64,000 nt of DNA from Portulaca oleracea (GCA_029582165.1 CM055887.1:17965190-18029189), one strand, 5' to 3'; positions 33,356 through 45,740 are shown, counted from the stretch's first letter. Program-made: numbers and translations. The notes: generated by a model from the sequence alone, not told the origin.

Positions 33356-34922
33356 TGTTAGTAATAAAAAAAAGAATATTGAAAATATAAAAAAAGAAGA
33401 AAAAGAGAATTAAAAAAATTAGATGGAGAATTGGGCATGATAAACAAAAAAAAAATTCAAGCAATGGTCAGAAGAAATTTATTAGAGAAGAAGAGTGGAT
33501 CCTGATGAATGAAGGAGCTGCACAGAATCCCTTTATGTAGCTATTGATTGGGCAAGTCTCTGGATCATACTCTAATGCTACTGGCGTTCAAATTCTACTC
33601 CGCCCCAAACTCTCAGTGGATAAAATTCTATCACATGGAATTGTTATTTTGTAAGAATTGAGATGTATAAAGAAAAGAAATTTAACTCCAACTGCAACTG
33701 CAATTTGGAATCCAACTCCAACTATTAGTCCAATTCAAATATTTGTCTCCTGTATAGAATTAAACTCTGTTGCATGGAGTTATTGTTTCAAAAGGATTGG
33801 TATTAAAAGGGAGAGTCCCGAGAAGAGTTGAATTCATAGTTGGTTGGCCAATTATATTCGAGACTCAGTCGCTTTAAACACCTAATATTTGTGTACGCAA
33901 CAGACTCTCGAAGGGGGCATAGATCTATAGGAGGCAAAAACTGGTCGACCAAACAAAAAATGACACGTAGAAAAAAATTAAATTTATTTGGCCAATTATT
34001 ATCCGCCACGTGTTAAATTAATTATGACGGTTCATTTACTTGAATTTTAAATGGAAATACATTCTGGCCAATAATATTATGACATGTGTCAGAGATGATG
34101 CAGAAAATCATAATTATTTCTTTCTTAAATTAAAGGAATAATTAATTAACTTGGGCCCAAGCCCAAAGCCTATCTCAAACCTTGGGGGCTAGACCTCTAG
34201 AGCCTGTAAATAGGGGTCTTTCCCTTTCATTTTAGTACCTCCCAGAGATTCAGCAGTCAGCATCCAGAGGCTCCAGGAGATCAAACTGTCAGTAGCCTCC
34301 AACTACCAAGTGCCAAGGATTGAAGTTGCAGAAGATCAAGATCAAGTCTCCAAGTCCTCAACACGTCTTGATCAAGAAAAACAATGGAGTTCTTCAGTAA
34401 GACACTCAGCAGTCTATCCCCTGACATTCGACATTCTGCACTCCAAAGACTTCAGAAGATCGAACTATAAGTGATCTCCCCAAGCGCCAAGGACCAACGT
34501 TGGCTAGTTCACAACTTTTGTTCTTTGCATCAAAGACTATAATCGTCTTCCTTGTCTGGTTCATCGATCGAGACCAAGCGCTAAGCCCTCACATCCAAGA
34601 ACCGGGAGAACTACAACAAATAGTCAACCTTCAGACGGTTAAACTTCGAGCAGACTCCAGCTACCAAGCACTAAGGGGATCAATACTCAAGACCTTAGGT
34701 TCAAGAAATACTACAAGAATTCTTCAGCTAAACCTATGTTCGAGATCGAGATTAAGCGCTCGCGCCCTCGACTCACCCAAGTTTTAGGAGATCGAATCAG
34801 ATGACTACTTTATTGTATTTAATACAGAGATTGTACCTGCATACATTCGAATATTAATACAAATTAAGTTGTTTCTCAATTTCCTATCTTTATTTATTTT
34901 AGACTCGAAATTTGTGTTTACA
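33356..34922 (+). repeat. 3' LTR of the Tat-like gypsy element
   Basis: Begins TGTTAGTAAT after a purine tract and ends GTGTTTACA. Inside, CCTGTAAATAGGGG near 34203 is a likely TATA region, followed by a leader with AGTACCTCCCAGAGATTCAG. The matching 5' LTR was not found, so the edges are inferred. Confidence 0.55.
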
Positions 34923-35548
34923 CCTATCGCTAAAGCATCTTTTATGAGATCTTCTTTCGGATTTCACTTTTATTTTTTTGTTTTAAAAAAGTTTTGGTTG
35001 AGAGTTTTTGTTATGACATTGTAATCTCCTATGTATCTCATTGCCCTTAGAAATATGTCTACTTCCATTGTACTATAATTAGATGATAATTTTTTTTATT
35101 GATCTCGTTGTGTTATGGGGCCATTTGAGATATCCTATGTAATCTCTGCCTATTATATTGAATTTTATCTTGTATGTAACATTCTTGTCTTCATTACCTT
35201 TTTACTTTTATTGGCTGTTTTCTCAATACATCTCTGAAGTTATTATCTTGTTTGCTTTTGTTACTATATTAACTTTGTTTAATATGGATTTGATTCATAA
35301 TAATTGGTTTTAGATTGGACTTTTGATACCAATAGAAACAAATGCGTAAATCCTTGTATTAGTGATACCAATAAAAATAAATGCACAAATGCTGGTACTA
35401 GTAGGGGGAGGGGGACATCTAATATCTACGTTTAATTTAACCTCTCACAAATGGGTAACCCCTTCTTTAAAAATTAGATAGCGAACTTGGGACCATTCTG
35501 TTTTATGGTCCCAATTCATTTACACAGTTTAATTATGTAGTATGTAGC
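34923..35548. other. Spacer without genes
   Basis: A+T-rich sequence. A 40-bp stretch around GATACCAATA-AAA-AAATGC is present twice in a row (about 35323-35402). Nothing coding is seen. Confidence 0.6.
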
Positions 35549-35973
35549 TTTTTTAACAGTTTTGCTATATGTCGCCCTAGGGGCGATGGATAAGAAATAT
35601 CTAAATTTATTTATAATTTATTTTGGATGTGAATCTAAATTTATTTTATATTAATATACTACTTTCCTATATAGACAAATAAAATATTCCCTAATTAAGA
35701 TTTTATTTTCCAACGTGATTGCTTCTAGATGAAGACCATTATTTCCTATCCTTCGTTTTTTTGGAAGCAAATAAAGTAATTCCTTATTCCAGTTGAGTAG
35801 TTTTTTTTCTTTTTTTTGTGAACACACAGCTGAATAGTTGTATTCTTACTAAAGTTTCAAATACCGATGGTTTCTCCAAAGTCACCCATAATCCTCCATT
35901 TTCCATGGACAAATTAGGATTCACTTCTACAATTAAAAATAGTTTATGATAAAAGATGAATATATGAAGATTT

Positions 35974-36240
35974 TGATATGAAATAATATATTTGTGAATG
36001 TGCATATATCAATCAGATATCTATTGGGTATCTTTATCTGTTAGGATGATATAATATAGGAGGATTCTATTCCCATATGAAATCTATAGTATATAGGACT
36101 ATTGCCATGTAACTAGTATAAATACCCCCCGTGGGTTATGAATAAATCATCCGATTCTCCTCTCTCATTCTTTCTTGTCTGTATTGTTCTTCTCTATTAT
36201 TCTCTCTATATTGTGTTCATATATTTATTGTTTTATAACA
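35974..36240 (+). repeat. 5' LTR of the decayed copia element
   Basis: Contains TAGTATAAATACCCC, a TATA box, near 36116. Pairs with 43569-43835. Confidence 0.88.
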
Positions 36241-37064
36241 CGTTATCAGGATCATAGTCTCTTGATCAGAGTTATCGCATAGTGAACTTTCATCCACGGC
36301 TAGGGCCGTTGTTATCATGACAAGAAGTAGAAGCTGAGAAACGGATCATGAAGCAAAAAAAAAAAAAAAAAGACGAAGGGTACAAACAAATAAAATATAT
36401 TATATATATTGCACAAAGAGATCAACGAGAGGACTACAACTTGAAAGATTGTAATTGTGAATTACTACCACAAAATATTATACTTTTGCTTTTTGTTTGG
36501 AAGAGTCAGGTTTGCTTCTCATTCTTCTCTATTTGTCCATAAATTTTGGTATGAATTATAAGTCTTCTAATTTTATTGGTATTAACAATATGTGCATGTT
36601 ATTGACTAATACATGCTATTCATCCAATTTCATCAGTGAACCAGTAGTTCACCCAATATTAAAATTTTGTCGAATATGATAAAATGTAAATATTAATAGT
36701 GAACCAGAAGTTCACTTCAATATTGAATATTATGTCGAATAGCAATTGTGAACCAGAAGTTCATTCCATCACCTCTATATGGCTGAGTTTTTTTTTTATT
36801 AGATATTATAGTTGTAGTTAAGGTTGTATATTTCCAGAGGCGAACCAAAAGTTTGTTTCAATAATACGAAGTCTATTTTATGTGAACCAGACGTTCACTC
36901 CTACAATGAAAGTTTTCGTTTAATTTTATCTGTGAACTAGAAGTTCGATCACTTGAATGTAAGAAGTTTACCTTACTTCATTAAGTGAACCAGAGGTTCA
37001 CTCATATGTCGAAAATTTTATCTTATGAGTGAACCGGAAGTTTGCTCTAATATTAATACTATTA

Positions 37065-37638
37065 TTTAATTTTGGAAAATTGGAATCTAATAAACCAAAC
37101 TTTATATCCATTTTGATCTAACAAAATAAACTTAACTTTTTGTTAATGGCAAACTGTACTTAACATAATATTTGTCTTAGTGAACCTCCACCAATTTTCG
37201 GTTGCCGGAAAAATGACATGGAGGTTTTTTTGCTGATGTGGATTGTTTTATAAGCAAAAAATAAAAGGGTAGTGAAGATGACTTCCTCTTAGTTTTCTCC
37301 TTGTCAAGCTTGGTTCTGAGCCTCACATTTTCTTCATCCAGACGCTCAAAGTTCTGACTCTCATCCCTCATTTTTTATAATTCATTTCCCATTCTTGTCA
37401 CTTCAGACAACAGCTGCTCGAGCCTTTCTTCCAATACATTGTTCATTTCAATTAGGTTCATTTTAATCAGCAAAAAAACCTTCATATCGTTTTTCCGGTA
37501 AACGAAAATTGGTGGAGGTTCACTAAGTAAAATATTATGTTAAGTACAGTTTGTCATTAACAAAAAGTTAAGTTTGATTTGTTAGATCAAAATGAACATA
37601 AAGTTTGGTTTATTAGATTCCAATTTTCCTTTAATTTT
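37065..37638 (-). mobile_element. Deletion derivative of the GRF-MULE family
   Basis: The 556-bp body (37074-37629) starts GGAAAATTGGAATCTAATAA and ends with the inverse. It is flanked by perfect 9-bp duplications TTTAATTTT (37065-37073, 37630-37638). The outer TIR parts match the 6.7-kb MULE, though more diverged. The middle holds a piece of the GRF-gene second exon on minus. No transposase. Confidence 0.9.
37270..37475 (-). pseudogene. Fragment of the GRF/coiled-coil gene in the MULE derivative
   Basis: On minus it reads MNLIEMNNVLEERLEQ, then VTRMGNEL, a stop, and then MRDESQNFERLDEENVRLRT and KLDKEKTKRK. This matches, with about one difference in four or five residues, the coiled-coil exon of the gene at 26443-26844. 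The zinc-finger exon and membrane segment are missing and a stop interrupts the piece. It shows that an ancestor of this copy already had the gene. Confidence 0.85.
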
Positions 37639-38099
37639 ATTAGTTAACGAGAAGTTATATCCAATAATAAGAATTTTGTTATTTTCATTAGTGAATCTGA
37701 AGTTCACTCTAATGTTAAGATTTTTATCTAGTTTTATTAGTGACCAGAAATTCAATCTGTTATTGGAGAAAAAAAGAATTACTTATCTCATTGGTGAACC
37801 AGAAGTTTATCCTACCACTAATATTGAATTTTATTTCCGTTGATTACACGTATTAGTAGTGAACCAGAAGTTCACTCCAATCATTGAAGCTCTACATAAT
37901 CTCGTTAGTGAACCAGAAGTTCGCTTTCCTGCCAATTAGAGTATAGAGTTGTTAATTGGCATAGAATTGTTGAAAGACGATGATAGTATACTTGAAGTTA
38001 TTAAGGTTTATATCGTCGATTAAATTGAACATTTTTGTTACAAGTGTGGAGTTTAATGTTTAGATGAAAAATGTACATAATTTTATTAATAATGACCTA

Positions 38100-38250
38100 T
38101 GGAATCATTAGAACCCTCTAATGGTTTCGTCGCATTCCCAGAGGTGAATGTGGTATGATATAATCTCAAGAATCATGAGCAAAACAAAGGTCACGCCAGT
38201 AGCCGTGATAGTCGACATAGTCGTGATCATAATCATGCTAATCTTTTAAA
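38100..38250 (+). pseudogene. Copia gag trace
   Basis: A frame reads a series of SSRDSRHSRDHNHAN-like residues after KNHEQNK, resembling the RG/N-rich tail of copia gag. Very decayed. Confidence 0.3.
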
Positions 38251-38603
38251 AGATGATATCTCTACCAGAAGTAGGGACACAAAATTGAAAAGTATGAATG
38301 ATACAAAAGTGAGAAATGTATTATTAACGAGGAAATGGAAACGACACGTACATGTTATACGTCATAATATCTTGTTGAACCTTATCAAACTTATAAAAAA
38401 AAAAGCACAAGATATTATTTTATAAACTTTTGATAGTAAGTGATATTATTGTTTTTGTTGTGCACGTTTTTTCAAGTCGCTACCTCTTAAATCTCCCTCT
38501 TGGCGTTGTTCAAAGACTTTAGCAATTGTAGTGTTTTAATTATTCTTCAGCCCCTTTGATGGTTGACATTAAACTTTGTCCATAACAATTAAATTTTTCT
38601 AAC

Positions 38604-39182
38604 TTGGGTAATTTAAGTGTTAAATGTGAACTTGATTTGATCATGAAGATATTTTTCGGGGAAACTAGGTCGAGGCATTATGAATTTGACATCCTTGCTA
38701 GAAAATTGATTATATGCACGATGATCAAATATAACCATGTCGGCGAGCTGAAGGCGGTAGGCATAAGACAGCTTCGGGGCTTTGCCGGGGTGGAGATCAC
38801 GGAAGCAGAGGCCTGCCTATTTGGCCTTGAGAAAGCCCACACGACCTCGGTCTAAGGTCAGTTACAGTAGAGGGAGATTGTTTTCCGCTCATCAGCAAAC
38901 TTAGGAAGAACACCCATGGCAGTAATGAATTAGGCCTTATTATCAAGGAAATTTTGCAATTGTCAATTCTTTTTGCTAGTATTTCTTGGAACCATGTACT
39001 TAGAGCTGGGAATAGAGTTGCACACTCTCTAGCTCGCCTTCAACCCCATAATTTGCGACAACAAATTTGGTTGGAGGAAAGCCCCGAGGCTTCCAAGGCC
39101 TGGGTTAGAAACGATATGTATCTCTTTTTAAATGATGGTGAATAAATTTCTGCTCAGTTGGCGATTCTAAAAAAAAAAAAAA
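38604..39182 (+). pseudogene. LINE 3' end: RNase H-like domain with poly(A)
   Basis: Reads GELKAVGIRQLRGFAGVEIT then EAEACLFGLEKA. After a frame change it reads EGDCLPLISKLRKN, then SWNHVLRAGNRVAHSLARLQ and a stop at 39145. This is the RNase H-like C-terminal domain of plant LINE ORF2. A14 at about 39168-39181 ends it. It is a strongly 5'-truncated LINE insertion in the copia interior. A clear target duplication was not found. Confidence 0.75.
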
Positions 39183-42100
39183 TTATGAGTCCTCATGTTA
39201 TGTTATTATTTCATGGATATTCGTATGGTTTGATGTATGCACCTTATTGAAAATGTTCCGCATACAAATTACGAGTTATATGCTCTCATCTGTCTAAGAC
39301 TATATGATATCAATGATTTATTGAAATTGGTTGATCATATTGAATTATTAACTATTTTACAGTATCATGAACGTGACTGCTTGTTTCGTAATGCCTAATC
39401 ACAAAGTGCATTGTTAATTATTGATTGACCAAATATGCATGAACTTTGTTTCCTAAGCATAATACAAATTATAGTGTGTATTGGATATTTCATTGTGATA
39501 CTATATCGGCATATGAATGGAATATATCTTTGTGAGAATTTAATAATATTCATGTGATTATTCGTTATGCTCATAGACATGTTTTAAAAGTAATCAATGA
39601 TATCGATATCCATGATTAATACATATTCACTATGGAGTATTTAACTTTCAAGAGTCATGTATGTGCTTCTGAAGTGGAGTTTCTTTTTATGAATAACTGA
39701 TTAAAGCACTTCCACTATATGCTTTATATGCATTGATGTTATATTTATCTTGAAGTGAATTTTATGGATACTTACTTGATTGGAACATGGATAAATGAGG
39801 TGAAAAATATGTGTCTTGCAAACACCAGAACAACACACATTTTTAGTGATAATAAATTACTTCTTGTTCATTGATGAGGGAAGCAAATATTAGCATTATA
39901 TATATATGACAATCTACTTTCATTAAAGGCTCCAGAAGAGTGCATATAATATTACTTGGTATAACTGAATTTTGTATTGTGCAAGTACTTCTCCCCACCA
40001 AGTTTGTCTCAAAGGAACTTATTAATTAAGTTTTAAAGGTATACGTGGGAATGAATGTCTGCATATTGAGACAACTAATATTCATATATTATGAAAATTG
40101 CTTTGAGCAACATGTGTGTTGAAAAGGATATCATCCTTATTTTATGGGTTATTCTACACAACTAACCCAATTGAAGCACATACTTTAGTAAACTAGAAGT
40201 TTACTATATATTGATGAAGACTTTGTCAAAGTAGGAGCATCTTGGATCAATCCTCTCAAGAAGAACCCATATGGATATATTTTAAAGGGCCAGAAGATCC
40301 TTAATCAAATGAGTTCTAATTAGCTCTCTCTATCAAAGAAAAGTAATTATAACACCACCATTAACAAAGATAGGGATCGAATCCCTTATATTCCTGGATC
40401 GTGTACAAGTGATATTTGTGTTGGTCCTGTAGACCCATATGTAAACCATTTGAATATAGTATGACTTGATGCATCAGTGAGATAGTCACTTGTATATTTA
40501 CTATCAAATTGCAACCTGGTGCTTGTAAGATTGTTTGCTTAATTGATTTACGAGCACATTTCAAATTATCAATCAAGAAGATTCATCTTGATAATGATGG
40601 TGAAAGCTTTTGATAGTTTATGTATGCCAATGGACAACATCCTATGTCAAATGTTTATATGTAAAATGATCATGTAGAATCATTAATATATGAGATGTTG
40701 AGTATATAATAAATGGCAAACCTATTACTTTTGAGAGCAGAGTTTACTACAACTGTTCAGGGACATGCCATGTTACATGCACCAACATTGGTCCAAATAA
40801 GGCCAAGAGGTTATTACGAATGTTTATTTCTCCCCTACAATGGTTTCTGGCCATGAGCCAAAAAAATCTCCCACTTATGAATTTGAGCATGTGCAATGTA
40901 AACTCCATGATAACGCACTAAGATGGGACCCCGAAGGAATCAAGAATTTATATTGGTACATCCATGCTTAAATATAATAGAACCATTCATTGGAGATATA
41001 CTTATGGCACAGTTTATCGATTATGATGACACAATTTTCCCAACATTAGGGGAGAAATCAAGTTGTTGGACAAGGAAATAAGTTGGAACGAATTATTATG
41101 ATCCTCATGCAATGTAATGTGAACTGGAAGTTCAAATATAATTCGTCTGCAAACTTGAGCGAATCTACTGCCAGATATTCTACTTACCCACAAAGAGTTG
41201 TTAGATCCTATGTCCCAACTACTAATGCTTCTGTAAGAATTGATGTCCCAGTAGGACAAATTGAATTATTAATGAGTCTCAACCATATATGAAGTATGGT
41301 AGACCAGTCGATTCCAAAGACAATAGTCCTCGAAAAAGGAAAAGGAGCGAATAATTCATGATAACCGAAATGACGAAATTTTGACTTCAGAAGAGTCCTC
41401 AATCATGACAAATGTGGAAGTTGCACCACAAGCACAAGCACCTGAAATTCGTGAAAATGATGAGATCTCAATCAATTATGTCATAAATTGGATACGGTGG
41501 AACCGAAATAAAGTCGACGCCGATATAGTATTTGATTATATATAAAATATAGCGCTCACTACTGTGAGTAATCATGAGGATCATGAATTTAGGTCTGTTA
41601 ATGAATACAGACAAACATGAGATTGGCCAAGTAGAAAGATGCATTTAAGATTTTCGCTTGTAAAATCGGAAATATCAGGACATGTTGTCCATACACCAAA
41701 CTGGTATAAAACTTGTGGGATACAGTTAAGTCTTTGTGTGAAAAAGAACTAGAAAGAGAGATTATAAGATATATGGCACAAGAAGTGACTTGTTGCATAA
41801 GTGCTTTTGCAAAGACTTGGTATCAACTATGAAGGAATATACTCCTATATAGTCCATGTCACTACATCACGATACTTTAAATTTGGCAGTACATGAAAAG
41901 CTAAGTATGTATCTTATAAATATCGCTATAGTTTATGAAAATTTTGATAATGATGTTTATATAAAACTCCTGAAAGGATCAAAGTGCCGGAAGCACATAT
42001 TAAAATTCTCGAGAATATTGGTTATATAGTTTATAGACATTTATGTGATTAAAGCAATATAGACGCATATTGCACAAGCAAAGGAAATGATTAAATGATC

Positions 42101-43550
42101 CGGATCCTAATTGTTTGTAAATGCTATTGATGGTTTGGACTCTCGAAGAGCCTCAAAAGTTGTGGACTGCTTTACAAGCGTATTTGGAATGAAATATTTT
42201 GGTAAAATCTGTTATTGCCTTGGTTTACAAGTTGCAAATTTTTTGGAATGATCTTTACATGCATAAATTAAGAGTTAATTGCATTTACCCTACCTGACAT
42301 ATGCGGTAATAATTTTTGCACACCCGACATTTGGAAAATAATTTTCACCCTACCTGACATTTAGTGAAAGTGATTTTTAGTGTTAGAATCCGGTAACTTG
42401 TCATCGGAAATGGAAAAAATACAATAATACCCCTATATCACTATGTGAAATTACGATGATGCACTTTAATTTGAGAAGGAAAAGATTATGTTGGAGAGTA
42501 GAAGACAGACATGGTAGTTGGTGAGGGGTTAGGTTTTCATTTTCTATATGGGAGGGGAGCTGGGGAGAGGAATAAGAGGAATCAGTGGAGTGGTTGGGTT
42601 TTAAAATGCCATAACAATTAATACTAAGGGTACAAAAGTCATTTCACATTTGATTGAAAGCCAAAGGAAATAATAACAAGGGTATAAAGGTCACTTCATA
42701 TTTATTTTGTTACAATTCACTGGAAAAATCAATAAAAAATCAATTATAACATACATGAGGGGTTTTAAATTTATGACCACTTAAATGTCAGATAGGGTGA
42801 AAATTATTTCTCAAATGTCGGGCATGCAAAAATTATTACCACATAAGTCAGGTGGGGTAAATGTAATTAACTCCATAAATTAATTTATATAGCAAAGTGC
42901 TTAGATAATGTTGCATGAGCAAATCACTCCATTTTAAGTACCCTAGTAGTGGTACCATCATTTGATATGAAAACAACCCCCCTTTCGATCCCGAAAAGAT
43001 GATGAGAAATTTAGCGATCCTGAAGTACCGTATTTGAGTTCTGAAATACTATATTTGGGTCCTGAAGTACCGTATTTAAATGATATTGAAGCATTGACGT
43101 ATCTTGCTAATCATACATGATCTAACCTATTTCGGTGCCTCGAAGGTACTAGCGATGTAGATATTTATTATCCTCATCAACTCAAAGTTGGTTTGATTAG
43201 CTATGGATATTTACCTAAATCATATGACACTTGATGACATATTACTTACGTGCACGCTAAGAAAATTCGTTTAAGTGAGAATTAAGTTGATTCATGTATC
43301 AAGTCAGTCATGAAGTTGAATTACATCAACTCAAAGATCTTAATTGATGTTCTCATCAGGGGGAGTAATACGCGTTGTACTCTTTTTCCCTTATCTGAGG
43401 TTTTGTCCTACTGGGTTTTCCTTAGAAAGGTTTTTAATGAGGCAACATATATTTGCGTATAAAGAAGTGTGTACTCTTTTTCTTTTACTGGGTTTTTCTC
43501 CCAATTAGGTTTTTTCTAGTAAGGTTTTAATGAGGCATACTCTTTTGGAT
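39183..43550 (+). pseudogene. Copia pol traces, heavily mutated
   Basis: No long open frame. Recognisable traces include a stretch near 41287-41350 reading YGRPVDSKDNSPRKRKR, like the integrase-RT linker GRPxGSKDxxPRKRK of copia. Near 41083-41290 is a short frame with YVPTTNASVRIDVPVGQ. Stops and indels everywhere. Confidence 0.55.
42262..42883. mobile_element. MULE-type MITE, 602 bp, with 10-bp TSD
   Basis: Body 42272-42873. Ends GAGTTAATTGCATTTACCC and (inverse) GAGTTAATTACATTTACCC, with about 110-bp inverted repeats. Both flanks read CATAAATTAA (42262-42271, 42874-42883). The 9-10-bp duplication suits Mutator-type transposition. No coding. Inserted into the decayed copia pol. Confidence 0.88.
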
Positions 43551-43568
43551 AAGGGACATTAGGGGGAG

Positions 43569-43835
43569 TGTTATGAAATAATATATTTGTGAATATCCAT
43601 ATATCAATCAGATATCTATTGGGTATCTTTATCTGTTAGGATGATATAATATAGGAGAATTCTATTCCCATATGAAGTCTATACTGTACAGGACTCTTGT
43701 TATGTAACTAGTATAAATACTCCTTGTGGGTTATGAATAAATTATCCGTTTCTCCTCTCTCATTCTTTCTTGTCTGTATTGATCTTCTCTATTATTCTCT
43801 CTATATTGTGCTCATATATTTATTGTTTTATAACA
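43569..43835 (+). repeat. 3' LTR of the decayed copia element
   Basis: Matches the 5' LTR at most positions; begins TGTTATGAAATAATATATTT. Confidence 0.88.
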
Positions 43836-44408
43836 TATTTCTTATTTTTAATTTTTTCAAATCAGCACCTATGTAATACTAAACTCCAATTCCGTCCAAA
43901 AAAAATACTAAAATATTTTTCAGTAGACCAAAATTCATTCTCATCCTTTCATTTATGCTTTGCCAACAAATAGATGTGATAGACTTATACTACTTTAAAA
44001 TTGGCTAGAAAAATAGAAGTAAATCCTAATTTGTCCATGGAAAATCGAGGATTATGGGTTACTTAATTTGCAGAAATCATCAAGTATTTGAAACTTTAGT
44101 AGGAATACAACTACTCAACTACGTGTTCAAAAAAAAAAAAAAACAAAACTACTCACCTAGAATAGGGAATTACTTTATTTTGCTTCCAAAAAAAAAAATA
44201 CCTAGAATAAGAAATAATGGTTTTCATCTAGAAGCAATCACGTTGGAAAATAAAATCTTAGTTAGGGAATATTTTATTTGTCTACATAGGAAAGTAGTAA
44301 ATTGATATAAAATAAATTTAAATTCACATTCAAAATAAATTATAAAACAAATTTAGATATTTCTTATCCATCGCCCCTAGGGCGACATTTAGCAAAATCG
44401 TTTTTTAA

Positions 44409-45740
44409 AACATCTTTTTTTCTTTCTTTATGTTTAATTTGTGTTTGTAATGTTCTGAACATGTGAGGGTTAACTTTTTGAACATGTTATGTAATCTAAC
44501 ATCTGAACATTGGACTATTAGTTTAGTCTAAAACATTAACTAGTTTTTTGATTAGCTGTGCGATGCACGTCATATTTTTGTATTAATTTACTTAATATTA
44601 ATTTTAAGATTAAATTATGATATTATTTATTTATCCATCATATTAGTTTTTCTATAGTATATATTTTGTAACAAAGACATATAGTGATACTATAGAGATG
44701 ACAGTTAAGTGACAACCACTTTATTTTCTATACTTATTACTAAAGTTCAAGTTATGGAGGAAGCAAAATATTTCCTATTAATGTATTTTTTAATTAACAT
44801 TAATTATTTTGGTAATTTAGTTTCAGTGGCGGGGCAACATAGGTAAGAATGGGTCCATATGCCCCACTAAAATTTACAAAATTGGTTATATATTAGGTAA
44901 AACTACACATACAAAATTTCTCTCTCTCACACATATATATATATATTGAATGGACCCTATAAAAATTAATTATTGATAGTTGGTTCATGTAAATTACTAC
45001 CTATAAAGGTTAAAAGTTTCAATCATATAGATTTATTAACCCTATTTTTTCACTTTTTTCTAAATATTTATACCAGGTTATATATATATGAATATAATAC
45101 TTCATTTCATTTATAATATTTTTATAATATGTTGATTGGATTTTTTTTTTTTGTAAATTACTCTCTAGAATTTGCGTTAATTCTTTATACTATTATGTGA
45201 ATATCAATTCTAAGATAAGAAAGATGAAATCTAGCACATTACTGTCTTTTATACTACTGGTGTTTGCATGTGTCACAACGCACCTACCACAATCCACCAA
45301 ATCTACCGCAAATCACCACAATATACTTTTTCCAAATAAATTTCACATTTACCAATAGATTAATAATTATTAAAACCAAAATCCACCACAACTTTCCACA
45401 ACTCACCATAGTTCCACCACACCGCACCGCGCCATACCGCAACCAATCGTATAAAAGAACAAGGCTAAATATTTTTTTTTGAAAATAAATCAAGATGAAA
45501 CTAATATTTACAATCAAAATAGAGCCGGTAAGCGTGATTTGATTCGTGAATGGAAAATATTGCAAATGTGGTTAACTAAAAACGAACCCAATGGAAAATA
45601 TATATCACGTTCATTAAACACGTACAAGAAAATGAGTCAGATATTGAAACGGCAACAGAAAGAAACCAAAAGCACATTAAAGAACATGAAAATGACTGAC
45701 AAATTGGTTAATTTGGTAGGGTAATTTTGTAGCCAGAGGG
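44409..45740. other. Spacer upstream of the reductase gene
   Basis: No gene supported. CAGTGGCGGGGCAAC near 44823 resembles a hAT-type terminus. CACCACA/CCGCA-rich sequence at 45275-45450, ending ACCGCACCGCGCCATACCGC, looks like another worn DNA-transposon end. The rest is A+T-rich. Confidence 0.45.

Larger units (their letters stand above)
20170..34922 (+). mobile_element. Remnant Ty3/gypsy element, Tat-like, split by a solo LTR
   Basis: In order: a polyprotein fragment, a gypsy landmark TACGTTTGGCTTGATCCTGA, a long non-coding region made of two kinds of repeats, a purine-rich tract (33337-33355) and an LTR-like sequence 33356-34922 (TGTTAGTAAT...GTGTTTACA). Long repeat-filled 3' regions between pol and the 3' LTR are known for Tat-lineage elements. 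RT, RNase H and integrase are missing. The 5' LTR was not identified. 22721-32667 is a later insertion. Confidence 0.55.
36635..37927 (+). repeat. Array of about 14 short palindromes (AGTGAACCAGAAGTTCACT)
   Basis: Core AGTGAAC-CAG-A-GTTCACT is an imperfect palindrome. Copies lie near 36635, 36698, 36748, 36838, 36882, 36930, 36984, 37028, 37641, 37690, 37738, 37794, 37858 and 37907. Step size is about 45-65 bp (one step of about 90), and stays near 50 across 37074-37629 once that insertion is removed. It lies in the copia leader/gag region. Confidence 0.85.
35974..43835 (+). mobile_element. Decayed Ty1/copia element, 7.9 kb
   Basis: LTRs of 267 bp at 35974-36240 and 43569-43835 start TGATATGAAA/TGTTATGAAA and end TTTTATAACA. 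The PBS-like sequence CGTTATCAGGATCATAG follows the 5' LTR and a PPT (AAGGGACATTAGGGGGAG) precedes the 3' LTR. Flanks GATTT and TATTT match 4 of 5. The interior is ruined: only scattered gag and pol traces remain, plus at least three later insertions. Confidence 0.8.
35549..44408. mobile_element. Foldback element with about 400-bp inverted arms, split by copia
   Basis: Left arm (35557-35930) and right arm (about 43995-44400) are inverted copies. Outer ends are TTTTGCTATATGTCGCCCTA and (inverse) TTTTGCTAAATGTCGCCCTA. TTTTTTAA at 35549-35556 and 44401-44408 is a candidate 8-bp duplication. The copia element 35974-43835 sits in the loop. No own gene. Confidence 0.7.

Noticed and set aside
34500..34787. 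95-codon frame with a hydrophobic start
   Set aside because: Located in the R/U5-like part of an LTR; no homology recognised and composition matches the flanks.
36635..37927. CRISPR-like array of palindromic repeats with regular spacing
   Set aside because: Plant nuclear context, repeats imperfect, spacers related to each other and no cas genes; it is part of a copia element.
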